Assembly: GCA_038501195.1 (NCBI GenBank)
Contig: JBBPUQ010000003.1
Location: 884,501-948,500 of the forward strand
Source: Nemania diffusa
Lineage: Eukaryota > Ascomycota > Sordariomycetes > Xylariales > Xylariaceae
Direction: 5' to 3'
DNA length: 64,000 nucleotides
Positions 1-10,924 of the stretch are shown here, piece by piece. The notes beneath the pieces are model-generated. The model saw only the letters and a list, made by a program, of their open reading frames with translations, did not search any database and was not told where the DNA came from. Numbering within the stretch: position 1 is the first letter of the stretch; every line of letters begins with the position of its first letter. Position numbers and translations under genes: made by a program.

Positions 1-2261
1 AGGATGTGTTGGACCGTCCGCCAGACTCGTAGGCAGCACGAGATTGCACGATCTTGAAACCCATCGAGTGTGATGAGGAGAGACTCTTCGATTTTAATGC
101 CAGTAAGCGAGCTCCAGATATACCTATAACCGCATTTAGCATCATGTTTTACAATTAAAATGAACTGTCTTGATATACCTGAGAGATGCAAAATCACCGT
201 GCACTGGAGCGTGGAGCACTGCCGCCGCTAGATCTCTTTCTACCGCACAGAGTTTCCGCTCAAGATTTGAAAATACGCTGTCTAGCACTTTCGCCGCTTC
301 CTCGAGATTAGAGCTCCAGCGAAATAATAGCTCCTGCGATCTCGCAGCACCGTCACAATGATCGGCGCGAGCGGTCTTCAGGGCAAGATCATTTGCCTTT
401 CGGCAGAACATCTGTAGCTCTTTCAAAGGAGTAGAAGCTAGGCTATTAATGTGCGCGGGCGGCCCGGTCATCGACCCCCCTGGTTGCAGAAGTATAATTA
501 GTGATACAGCGGTTTCTCTCACATCATCGTAAGGGTCCATGATGAGGTCCAGGACGGATCGAAACCACATATTATCAACCAGGAGGCTTGCTGGCCAAGT
601 TTTGATAGAGGTTTCGTCGCCTTGGATTAAACTGGACTTGAGAAAATAATGCATAGCCTTTAGAGATGTTATATGGCGCTGATACGATGCGGTAGGCACA
701 AGCTCTTTCTTGAGAAAACTCGTGTACCACTCGATAAACTCTTCATGCTCACGTATAATGTCGATCGTAGATTTAATTGTATTTTCATTGGTGGCCGGCT
801 GTCTTCCATCTTGACTTATTTTCTTACTTTTCAGGATCGCATTCGGGTTCGCAGAAGCTAGTGTCTCGTTCTTTAAGTTCTTCGACGCACGGACTGATTC
901 TTTACGTAATGCATCAACCGAGTTATGGAGGCGTCGGATCATATTTCTCGAGTAGCCTAAAACATCGTATCTGATTTTCGGATCAACATCTTCATGGAAA
1001 GAAGGAAGATGCTTCTGTAGAAGTCTTAGAGTCTCCAAAGCATAAGGTTTTGTAGTTGATGGTGATGCAATAAGGATAGACAACCCAGAGGCACGTGCTT
1101 CGTGAGACTCGTGAGAAAGTAAGACGTCTAGAATATGTATTGGAAGTTGGCCGGCTACTTCCATGCTATTTTTCGAAGCTGTTTAAACGATTAACATGCA
1201 GTCATGCACTTGTAATAGCATCTCCACTTACCGTGGTTTGGTTCACCCACCACACCAGTCTTCTTTCCCGCTTCGAGCAGAGCGACCCAAAGCATAGCAT
1301 TTAGATCCCAGCCGCCGCTCTCGTTAGCTGTTAGCTTTTGTAGCGAGGCCAACTCGTTGAGGTACGCCAAAGTCGAAGTTGGATCAGTCCTAAATAGAGG
1401 TATGAAGACGTAAACCTTGATTGGCTCAAGGAGCTCGAGATTGGTCTTCAAGCCGCTTGAAATGAATCTGTGCCAGGCACTTGGATGATGCTTAGAAATT
1501 TTATCATCTTGATACCACGGATGTGTTAAGATGGTGACTAGAAGCTTACCAGCTACAGTCCATACGTATTGTAACTCCATCCAGGCGAAGACCTGAGAGA
1601 TGAAAGAATCCCACATAGCCTCCTGTCCGCAATTATCTTTACGAAGTTGTTGATAAACATGTAAAACTTCACTCAAATACACAACTTTCTTCTGTAAAAA
1701 ATGATCAATAGCGATCATCGAAGATTTCGTTGAGGGCCTAGAAGCTTGGAGCGTGATGACTGAGATTGTGTCGTCTAAGATGGCGCCCTTAATCGACTTG
1801 CTAATATCCGCATCGGGATTCCAGATGATTGAAGAGACGATATAATCCAGGATAAGGCGCATAGACCTGTGGGCATCTTGTTCATTCCACTCAATGAAGA
1901 AGTTGAACATTTTCATGCTGGTCGCATGAGCAAATGCAAAGCTCTTGAGCGCGGGCGAAGCGGACTTAGAGCAAATTTCAACAAAGCCACATAACTTGCT
2001 GCAGGCGTTGCCAGAAGATTGCTTCGGCTGTGAAGCATTAGAAAGCAGTTCTTCGAAAACATGTTCAGCTAACCTAGTGTGATGGTGAGTATAGTGGTAA
2101 GGCATGGTGTGCAAGCATATCTAAACTTACGGAGCCTGTGAGTCTTCCGACTGCTGCTCAAGCCAAGAAACTGCAGCTTTTTGGTTGAAAGACGTGCCCC
2201 TAATTCCGGGGAGTTCATTTAACCCCATTATGAAGCTCGGTCTCTCGTCTGGCTCACTCAT
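1..2261 (-). CDS. Trm732/THADA-like tRNA methylation cofactor, 5' part (runs off left edge)
   Basis: Homologues (yeast Trm732, human THADA) are large alpha-helical HEAT/ARM-repeat proteins that partner the Trm7/FTSJ1 methyltransferase for 2'-O-methylation of tRNA position 32 in the cytoplasm. The ATG is at 2261. Proposed exons are 2261-2131, 2073-1232, 1178-179 and 123 to beyond base 1, with GT-AG introns of 57, 53 and 55 nt; phases agree at every join. The translation is helical and repeat-like, with a family-type stretch near the start of exon 3 (LPIHILDVLLSHESHEARAS, then a segment on short chromosomal-style helices). Only about 700 residues are present, so the conserved DUF2428 part probably lies partly outside the window. 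It shares a 638-bp divergent intergenic region with tim23. Family assignment is from remembered pattern and is good but unproven. Confidence 0.72.
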
Positions 2262-2899
2262 ATCGCTGTTTCGGATCGGCCACCTCGACACAGCGGGGAT
2301 AAATTAGATTAGAGGTCTCGTATGACTGAGAAACGGGTAGAGAATGAGAACGGAAATACCACCTGGCATTACAATTCTCTAATGGACCGACCTACTGCTT
2401 GATGGACAACTTGTTGGCCCTAGGTAAGTACTTAGACCAAATACCTACATAGAGGACGTTTAAATATAAGTGCCAAGACACTTTTTTGGTGGCATCTATC
2501 AATGTAAGTAGATTTTCAAGAGTTTAGATAGGTATGTACTCACCCACCTACAGTATATAGGTTGGTACCTACGAAGAGGGGGTGGGGCATTGAGCACGGG
2601 CCATGGAACATGACGGGAGCGATTCATAGGTGCGGTCGGTACAGAGTACACTAATTTACATGCCTAACTGCAGATATCGATGGATACCAAGGAAACATTT
2701 TTTAATCGGCCTCCATCATCTTCAACCCGCAGGTATTGCGACGCACGCAACATACATACACCCACTACCACTCCAGACCACCGACATTTCGCGACAACCC
2801 CATTGTTTGGTCTGCTCGACAGAATTCGAATTGACTCCTTCATTTTTCTTCTTTTGTCCATATACCCATCCCAGTACTTATATCTTCCCGCAGCCAACC
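2262..2899. promoter_or_regulatory. divergent intergenic region between trm732-like gene and tim23
   Basis: The start codons at 2261 (minus) and 2900 (plus) face away from each other, so this 638-bp stretch must contain both promoters. A pyrimidine-rich tract (about 2840-2890) sits just upstream of the tim23 ATG, as is common in fungal leaders. Reading frames across it on both strands have no recognisable product. Confidence 0.5.
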
Positions 2900-3674
2900 A
2901 TGTCGATCTGGGACGCCCTCACAGGACGCAAGTCGTCCTCGTCCTCTCAACAACCAGCCTCTCCCGCGCCATCTACCTCACCAGCCACACCTACTCATAC
3001 CGACACATTCAATCCGAATCCTTTCGACCCGTCCGAGGCGCAGGGTGTTGATGCCTTTTTGAACAGCTCTGCTTTTGCCGACCCCTCCCAGCTGCATCCT
3101 CTAGCCGGCCTAAATAAAGAAACTCTTGAGTACTTGAGCTTAGAGGACTCGGCCCTTACCGACCTTCCTGGAGCACACACTGCTATTCCGTCTCGTGGCT
3201 TTAGTGATGATCTATGCTATGGAACTGGTATCACATATCTTACCGCCCTGTCAATAGGTGGCGCTTGGGGTCTTCAGGAAGGTCTCCGGAAGTCTGCTGG
3301 CCAGCCACCCAAGTTGCGCCTGAACTCCGTTCTCAACTCTATTACGCGGAGAGGTCCGTTCCTAGGCAACTCAGCTGGTGTTGTTGCTATTACGTACAAC
3401 TGCATCAACTCTCTGATAGGCTACCTACGGGGCAAGCATGACGCCGCGAACACCATCTTCGCAGGTGCTCTAAGTGGTATGGTTTTTAGAAGCACGCGGG
3501 GAGCTCGCCAAATGCTGATATCAGGTGGTGTCGTTGCGTCGATTGCCGCCGCATGGGCGGTAAGATGCCCGCCTCCCCAATACAATCATGTTTGAGGCTA
3601 ACTCGTAGCAGGTAACAAAAAGAGTTATTATTTCAGGCCCCACGCCACAAGCCCACGAGCATGACAACTTGTAA
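2900..3674 (+). CDS. tim23: Tim23, mitochondrial inner-membrane import channel subunit
   Basis: Tim23 forms the presequence translocase of the mitochondrial inner membrane. The ATG at 2900 has a good context (AACCATG); the longer in-frame reading upstream is leader. Exon 1 is 2900-3559 and exon 2 is 3612-3674, separated by a 52-nt GT-AG intron in phase 0, giving 240 residues, about the usual family size. The first ~95 residues are hydrophilic (Ser/Pro-rich, then the intermembrane-space region with PFDPSEAQGVDAFL and a PLAGL motif). The Tim17/Tim22/Tim23 four-helix membrane domain follows, with the characteristic GGAWGLQEG and a Gly-rich GNSAGVVAITYN segment. The 3' exon supplies the basic tail beginning VTKR. 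Without this intron the protein would end in an atypical short tail. Confidence 0.93.
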
Positions 3675-4556
3675 CGGTCGATATTTGTTTTGCATTGGGG
3701 AAAAGCGCTAGTCGTCGAGCCGCTGTATAATCGATAATAGTGTAGGATATTGAGCTTGACATCGATACGACGCTGGTGCGGCAGTTTCGAGCCGGGTATG
3801 ACGATGATTTGCCGAACTGGCGAGGCTGCAAGTATTAGGTAATAGATGATCTCCCCTCTGGCCGGGAACGTGTATAAATTACGGGGGGGTTATTTCGCAT
3901 AGATCGCCTCTACGGCTGGGGTTTGGTAGGCGTTGAGACCCACGCTTGGGCGGCAATTGAGATTTATCTGACTACGTATCGGTTTTGGGTATATGCTTAA
4001 CACCTAAGTTTTTATTCGACATTGACAGAGCGGGCTATTGAATATCATTCTACAAAGCTACCAAGGCTGTACCTAGACAACAAGGATGATCCTTTTCCTT
4101 TTATCTCGACAAATCTATATTTCCTCAGCCTTTGATGACGATAGAAGGTAGCAGATCTAAAAAAACAACAGCAGAATATTGCAGAGTTTCAATAATGCGA
4201 AACTAGTGGCGTACGTCATTCTCTAACGTGTTATACCACGTTACCTTCCTAATCACTATATCAAACCAGAAAGAATAACCAGGTTCGAGGAGAGAGCAGG
4301 AGTGGCTAGCAAGGCTGCTGTTGCTCGCTGGATATCATTTCCCATCCTCCTGCATGCTGCCTCCTTGTTATACGTTCTCTCGCTCTTACACAAGGAGCCC
4401 TATCCTATAACCTGGGCACTTGATCTCTCTTGTTAGACAAGTGCCATATTGAATTATAGGACAAATCGTCTCGTTGCGCCTCATATCTCACATTGTCTCT
4501 CAATATTGCCTTATAGTCAAATATGACATCTCGTCTTGCATCGAGCCGCCTTCACC
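3675..4556. other. intergenic region without recognisable gene
   Basis: This stretch of about 880 bp between tim23 and the next plus-strand gene has no reading frame with a recognisable product. It should hold the 3' UTR of tim23 and the promoter and leader of the gene starting at 4557. A CT-rich stretch near 4345-4435 is compatible with a fungal core promoter. Confidence 0.4.
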
Positions 4557-5678
4557 ATGTCTAATTTTAGCAAGCTCCCCACCACTGGTGGCAGCGGCCC
4601 TAGCCAGGAGACCGCCCAGATCACGGCTAACTTTAATGGCCTTTCCGTATCACCCGCCGCCGAGGATGATGATGCTGAATGTTTTGTCGAGTGGCTTCTT
4701 CACAAAACGCGCCAGAACTGGACAATGCACCACAGCGAGTTATCAGAAGCTGATTACGATAGTCAATATGGATCCGGCCCTATGGTCAACGCTGCTTTTG
4801 TTAATGTAATCACCTTAGCTACCGCGGAATACTATCCCGTTTGGGATGAGTTCGAGAAGCAATTCCACATGTATAGACTCGACCCCTCCGTACTAAAGAT
4901 TCCCCTGTTGAGATACAGACGAGACACCATGCCAGAGCTTTCAAAATGGCTTCCCCAAATGATGAATATTTTGTTCAAACTATATAGCGAGTACCGAAGC
5001 GAGTTAGTCCCAGCTGAGTATGCCGATGCCTCCTCAGAAGCTACTCGTTTTGAACACTTTCGTATATTGCCTCTAGCAACTCAAGTTAGTTCTTCTGCGA
5101 GCGGTATCTAAACAGGTCACCGATGATTAACCTGAGCACAGATCACGGTGGTAGCTAGACTTAGAGCTAGACTTGGTTGCCAGCCATCGTTTCGACGACT
5201 TGGTCGGTGTTCCCTGAGACCAGCGTGGGCTCAGCCATGGTACCAATCAACACACATCGGCATTATCAAGATTATTAATAATCGAATTCGAATAGTCACC
5301 TTCGGATTTGAGTTAGAGGATCGTGCAGAGCCGGCATTAGCCCGGCTTTGTAGTTATATATACCGCCAGAAGGACTGTGATAAGTTACGAGAACAGCTAG
5401 ATGCCTACGTCGATGTATGGGACATCGACCGTAGCCGGAGTTGTTCTTTGCCCTTCCTTCCGGATGCCTATGCTTCACCAAATGTACAATCTACCAGCGA
5501 CGAGGATGAAGCGGTGATCTCGCCAAGATCGATGTCGCCAAAAAAGGATAAGATATGGGATCTGAGTTGGGTCTATAGACCACTTGATTTGTCCGATATT
5601 CGAGGAGATGGTCCATTCGACGTCAATGATTGGCATGATATGAACTATAAAATGTTGCGCACACTGGTCCGGAGATAG
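4557..5678 (+). CDS. hypothetical protein, unrecognised
   Basis: I do not recognise this protein. The first ATG is at 4557 (CACCATGTC). A 57-nt GT-AG intron (5085-5141, phase 0) removes two in-frame stops and joins the upstream frame to a downstream frame ending at 5678, giving about 354 residues. The N-terminal third is acidic and Trp/Tyr-rich (YYPVWDEFEKQFHMYRLD). The segment just after the proposed intron is Arg-rich and less protein-like. The second half is acidic with SPRSMSPKKDK and a WDLSWVYRPLDL stretch. No signal peptide or membrane helix is visible. An open frame at 5772-6119 in the same phase may be a further exon, but I found no canonical donor to reach it, so the 3' end is uncertain. 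Confidence 0.4.
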
Positions 5679-5771
5679 GACATCCGAGGCGCCTTCATGA
5701 TCCCAGTGGGTTCACCAACGAGACTGATATACAATTACGCAGAGCTGACAACTTGAAAATAGGTACATGAC

Positions 5772-6119
5772 GTGCAGACTCTCCAAGATTTATGTCGCCG
5801 CCCCTACACGCTCGGCAGGCCCTTTGTTACTCCAAACTTCAGTACGGTCCGGGCAGATGATCCACCTTTTTACAATGTTCTTCGCAGAGGTTTCGATTAC
5901 GACGAGGACAGTTACCCGGATAACATAGTAAAGGATTTGTGCACGGCATCAGAAAACTTAATTTACTCGATTTCAGAATCGAAGCGGAAGCTGAAGCGGA
6001 AGCGGACTCCGAATACACCAGACCCGGGAAATGATTTCAACATGGAAATTGAATGGGGAAGCTTGTCTAATACGGAAAACGAAAAGTCTTCGCGGCATCT
6101 GAGACTCCCTATCGACTAA
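5772..6119 (+). pseudogene. possible 3' exon or decayed remainder of the preceding hypothetical gene
   Basis: This open stretch of about 115 codons starts without an ATG and is in the same reading phase as the preceding gene. It looks like real protein (LQDLCRRPYTLGRPFVTPNF, then a basic KRKLKRKR patch). Three stops in this phase (5676, 5754-5762) lie between the two parts, and no GT donor of normal form bridges them. It could be a last exon with an unusual splice site or the relic of a broken gene. Confidence 0.25.
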
Positions 6120-6447
6120 TAGCGATATATATTCATCTTAGAGGCGCACCGATTCGCGATCAAAACCCAACTCTTATTGGATCGAGACTTCACTTTAATA
6201 GGTATCTTCCACCCCTTTAGTATAGCGGATAGCGTATTGTCATTTAGTATACCTGGAAGTATAACACAAATTACAGCGGTTGGTTTAGGTTTTATAATTG
6301 GCAAGTCGGGGTTTGTGGCTGAGTTGGTCTAATTGCGATATTTCTCTTGTAACGAATAGTCAGTACAACTCTATGAGACCAAGCGAGTTAACATATGTCA
6401 TCAACACCTTAGTAAATCTATATTATGATAATAAGGTGATTGAACCC

Positions 6448-7233
6448 TCATTTTACACTTTTGCCCGAGGAGTCCTTCTTCAACGCCGCGAACGCCCGTC
6501 CCGTCGCGCACGTGCTCCGGACGAGAAGGCATGCAGGGATGACGATCCAGAACGCGTTTAGGAAGACGTAGTAGCCCCAGAAGTACGCAGGCTCCGGCCG
6601 CGAGTACTCGATGCCCGAGTTGACGAGGTCGAACGCGCAGGTCGCGTAGTAGAGCACGTCGCCATACAGCTGCCCGAGACTGACGATGGACTGCAGCGGG
6701 TGGCGCAGCGGGTGGTCGACCAGGATACACCATGCGCACAGGAAGGACAGCGGGCCCCAGAACACGGCTGTGATGGTTTCCATGCACACGACGAACGAGT
6801 CTGCTGTGAGATAGCGCGAGTCCGAGAACGAATACTCCTTCCAGAGCTGCGCTAGGACTGTTGAGTGGCTGGCGATGTCGTGGGCGTTGAGCGCGAAGTA
6901 ACCTTATATTTTAACTTGTTAGCTTAGGTAATGAGGAAGGTAGGTATTTAACGGCATCTTGATGGAATCATCATATCGTTTATAATACGTACCCTCTAAA
7001 CCAAGGTGGATGAAGCCGCAGAGGACGAACCACAGGACAGTTAACACCTCGCTCGAAGGCAGGTCATGCCGCGTGCGTCGGGTATAGAGCCATGTTGGAA
7101 CGAGGATTCCGAGGCATGTCGCGGTGAATATTGCCAGTATTTCTTGTGTTGTGAGGACTTTGGCGACGTAGCCGGGTATTGAGACTCCCAGAGGATAGTA
7201 CGGGTGGAGAGGTGTGTTCAGAGCGTTGTCCAT
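6448..7233 (-). CDS. EBP-family sterol delta8-delta7 isomerase-like protein
   Basis: Members of the emopamil-binding-protein family are ER membrane proteins that move the sterol B-ring double bond; relatives also occur in fungal steroid clusters. Exon 1 is 7233-6993 and exon 2 is 6902-6448, joined by a 90-nt GT-AG intron in phase 1, giving 231 residues, the usual family length. Four to five hydrophobic helices are visible. The residues known to matter in human EBP are matched by pattern: the His/Glu pair with spacing of four in CGFIHLGLEGYF, the Glu in VCMETITAVFWGP, and Asn plus Trp in YVFLNAFWIVIP. The ATG at 7233 was chosen because the longer frame upstream begins with GTG. Its position beside a P450/flavoenzyme cluster suggests a pathway role rather than ergosterol synthesis, which is inference. 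Confidence 0.83.
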
Positions 7234-8387
7234 GATCGAATTGGATGTTCTAAGCACCGATTATTGGTTATGATTATACAACGATATAGGTATTTCCGAA
7301 CAATATCTACCTGTGCATGAAAGTGAGATAGAGGAATAGTTGAAATGTGAGCTTTCAATCGGTTCGACTTTAGAAACATCACCGAATACGAATACGATTG
7401 ATGGGTACAAGCTGTACTTGTGCCCAGCGAATATTGCTGTTCTAGAAGTTACGTGTCTTCAATGTAGGACTGCATTACTGCTTCTCAGTGTATTCTTATT
7501 TACATCGCGTACACGATTATTAGCGTTGTGTAGCTTTGGTAATGGTATAGAGTAGATGTGGTGGCCACTTGCATATGTAAGGGGTTAACCATTATACCCA
7601 GATCTGGCCTTCGAGTTTTTGTTGGAAACTTCACTGCAACCGATTCGCATATAAGAATATCACAAGTATGGCACCTTCTTCTTCTCCTTTCTCCTCTTCA
7701 TCATCTGAAACATCGTAGTCTTCAATGCTTTCATGCCTACTGTTCTGCACATATACTCAGTTGCTAGAATTAATAGATCATTACATCATCGTATAGGAGT
7801 TAGTAAAGCTAGGAATTATGTCGCGTGCAATATGTACTCTTGATTCCGCTATTGGATTAACAGCGTTGTTTTTCCATCACAGCTCAGTAAATAGATTGGC
7901 TGGGTGTTGAACCTAAGTAGGTACCTAGGTATCTCTAACGGTATGTAAGTCTTGAGAAGGCGCTGAGCACTTACAAAATAAATATGTAGGTAGGTCAGCA
8001 CAATATACCTAAACCCATTGAAGAAACGGTGTTAAGGAGGAGGAGCAGGTACCTGCTGGCATATGATGCCGAACACTCGCGGCGGAATAGCCTGCTGACT
8101 AATCAGTCCAGTGAGCTGGCTTTACTGGTTCTACCCTCTCTGACCGCCCTTCGTACCTACCTAGCTATTGGCGCTTGCTCTGTCCTCCCTTTATCCCTTC
8201 ATCTTCTAGATAGAATCATTCAGAACTTTACGTTATAATTTCTGTAATATTGCTGCATAGACGAAATCTACCGGCTAAACAGGCGAATTTCGTAATTAGC
8301 TACGTAGAAGCTACTAGAAAAAATAGTCGAGCACAATAACCCTCAGCCCTCCGCTCGACAGAGCCTACATCCAATGTCCTTCTCCGT
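7234..8387. other. intergenic region, no gene seen
   Basis: The 1.15 kb between the EBP-like gene and the 3' end of the BBE-like gene has only short frames without recognisable sequence. It includes the promoter of the EBP-like gene and repeated TAGGTA/CCTAGG-type motifs near 7915-8000 that recur in other intergenic parts of the window. Confidence 0.4.
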
Positions 8388-10064
8388 TTACGCACGAAGC
8401 TTGAAGCCTCCTGGCATGAGTGTCTGGAATATGCGCTTAGGATCATATTTAATCGCCGTGGTTTTCAAGAACCCCAAGCTTTTGGCTCCATAACTGGCCA
8501 GAGGATCTTGTCCCGCCATGGCGTGGTTCATGTCGATGTATCGGTTATAAATGCCTAGACCCTTCGCGGCGCTAGTCAAGTCGCTGAGGAGCTGTTGGAC
8601 CGCGCCGCTCACATACGCGTAGTCTGCAGATCGGTTAAAATTGGCTGAACATATCGTCATAATCAGTCCCTCTGGGGGAAGCTGTAGGTCAAAGACGGTT
8701 TCATATTTCACGTCATTCTCGACGATCATGGATGGAACGATCGGTTCTAGGGTCAATCCCCATGACGAACCCTCAATGTCCTGAATTTTAGGACTGCTGG
8801 CGTTAAGTATATCCCATGCCTTAACCATCATCTCCACGTTGTTTTCAAACGAAATTGCGAATGTAATCTGTCTATATACCCGTAAGCAAAACCAAAGCTA
8901 CACTTAGCAGTCGTATTTCGAAAACTTACTGAAGACCACTAGGAGACTGTCCGTCCGATTGCTTTGATAACTGCGGTAATGTCGTTATCGCTGTTGTATC
9001 GCTGACTTTCTCGCCCGGTATACTCAACAATTCGGCGAACACTGATGCGTTCGACACGGGTGCAGTGTAGGTATATTCAGTCAGCACTACTGATACCCCG
9101 CTAGAAAACCCGTATGTTACGAATGCACTTGCATTGACGTCGTAATTTGGGTTTGCGACAAAGTTGTACAAGGCCGTTGCTGCCTTTTCGACAGTGTCTT
9201 TGGAGCTACTCAACACTACGTCCCCAGCCCAAATGCCTCCGAGTGGGAATGTGCTGAATACAAACTTGGTGACAATGCCAAAATTGTTGCCCCCTCCTTT
9301 GAGCGCTTTCCACAAGTCACTGTTCTTTGATTGGTTGGCTGTGATGATGCTACCGTTCGCGATGACGACCTCGAACTCGACTACCGAACTGGCTGCAAAG
9401 CCGTGACTGGGTCCAAAGTAACCAATCCCACCTATTCGATGTTACTGAGCTTCGATGATTTGGCTATATGAGAACCCTGAAAATACTGACCTCCAAGTGT
9501 AGATCCTCCAATCCCGATGCTGAAGTCTCGAGCCGCTGGAATTGTAAGTCCATACTGAGCCAGCAACGTATATATATTTCCAATGGTCTGCCCTCCCCCG
9601 ACAGACACCTTGCTGTTGTCTTCGCTCAATGAGGTCGAGTTGATCCCTCTTAGATCGATTGTGACTCCTTCATTCGTGTTGGATGCTGCTGAGAGAGATG
9701 CGTGACCACCCCCGCGAACAGCGAATATACAGGAGCCAGGGACAAGGATATTGGAGAGTGCTTGAGAGATGTCCTTTGCAGTACTTGGTGCAAAGATACA
9801 CGAAGGCGACATTAGTTGCTGCTGCTGTGCCCAATATGACGACACAGCCGAGCTATAGGTCGCGGTACCTGGATAGGACACCTTACTAGGGAAGGCCGTG
9901 GAAAGACTCGAACACTACCATAAATGAATTAGTGTTGGAAACGCACGTGGCATCCGTGCACTTCAACTCACACATTTGCACGATGCAACGGCTTGAGACA
10001 CAAGGAGACTAAAGCACGTGTAAGCTGCGAGGAGAAGACGCGAACGAATTCCGTAAGAGTACAT
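8388..10064 (-). CDS. secreted FAD-linked oxidoreductase, berberine-bridge-enzyme-like
   Basis: Fungal BBE-like enzymes are secreted or vacuolar flavoproteins that oxidise alcohols, sugars or secondary-metabolite intermediates using O2. Exons are 10064-9972, 9914-9491, 9431-8930 and 8871-8388, with GT-AG introns of 57, 59 and 58 nt, giving 500 residues, which is normal for the family. Residues 1-27 form a signal peptide (basic start, then LLLAAYTCFSLLVSQAVA). The PCMH FAD-binding domain is clear: VRGGGHA near residue 98-103 with His102 as the expected covalent flavin site, VGGGQTIG, then GIGGSTLGGG. The C-terminal BBE domain ends with YDPKRIFQTLMPGGFKL. It lies tail-to-head with a P450 on the same strand, consistent with co-regulation in a cluster. 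Confidence 0.9.
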
Positions 10065-10924
10065 TTTGGAAGATTGAACTGGCACTACGCAAATATCCAC
10101 TGCTCAAATGTGATCCATATATATATATACCTCATTCATTGAGCAAGATCAATTAAAGCGAACGCAAGATTTCAATCAGAGCTGAAGGTCTACTAAAGTG
10201 CTAGCAGAGGGCACGGACGCCGCGGATTTGGATCCAAGGGGTAAAAATAGCATTGGCTATCGAGTTGGTTGCGCACGTGGTAGACATGCATGGTTGAGGA
10301 GGGGGATTGGACTAGCTCAACCTGGAGGGCTTGCGGGATTCGACATTGAATGTTTCCAAGCACGCGAATGCAGCATCCATGGACTTTCCGACCATACTCA
10401 TGCATAGGAATCCCGATGTTATGTGCGGAATTGACTTAGTTCAGATATAAAGCACCAGTTGAGCTGTGTTACAATTCTCTATCGTCCTAAATATAGCTTC
10501 CGCAGCTGCTTCATATGGGGACAATAAGCGAGCAGGCTGGACACGCGCAGCTGATAAGTCAAGGGATGCTGGGATGCCACGAGTTGCTGACGCACGTTCT
10601 AGGCTTGTTTATACCGGGTATGGCATGAGATGTCTGACAGCCGCACTGCTATCGGATACATCGAACCGGAGTGTAAGCAGTGAGCACTCAAGGGTTGAGA
10701 ATGCCCCCTTACCAACGCAGCGTAGCTAGTGCAGAACCGACTTCTTATCCAAAAGATCCGATTTGAATGATAATTAACATTCAGTGACACAACATGATCA
10801 ATTATAGCCTTTCATGACGCACGCGCACTAGCTCATGGGAACCGTGGACCTCAGGGAAGACCATGGGCCTCTCTCACTCGAGTACCTAGCCTAACTTACA
10901 ACTACCCCTCGATCGGTTTCCAGG
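10065..10924. other. intergenic region between BBE-like gene and P450-1
   Basis: This 860-bp stretch should hold the promoter of the BBE-like gene (minus strand) and the terminator of P450-1. A short TA-rich run lies at about 10119-10130, roughly 60 bp upstream of the BBE-like ATG and suitable as a TATA-like element. No further gene is recognised. Confidence 0.4.

Noticed and set aside
6401..6787. 128-codon minus-strand frame overlapping the EBP-like gene
   Set aside because: It is an Arg/Pro-rich shadow of EBP exon 2 in another phase; the EBP frame carries the family motifs.
8029..8238. 69-codon plus-strand frame between the EBP-like and BBE-like genes
   Set aside because: Low-quality composition, no motif and no supporting context.
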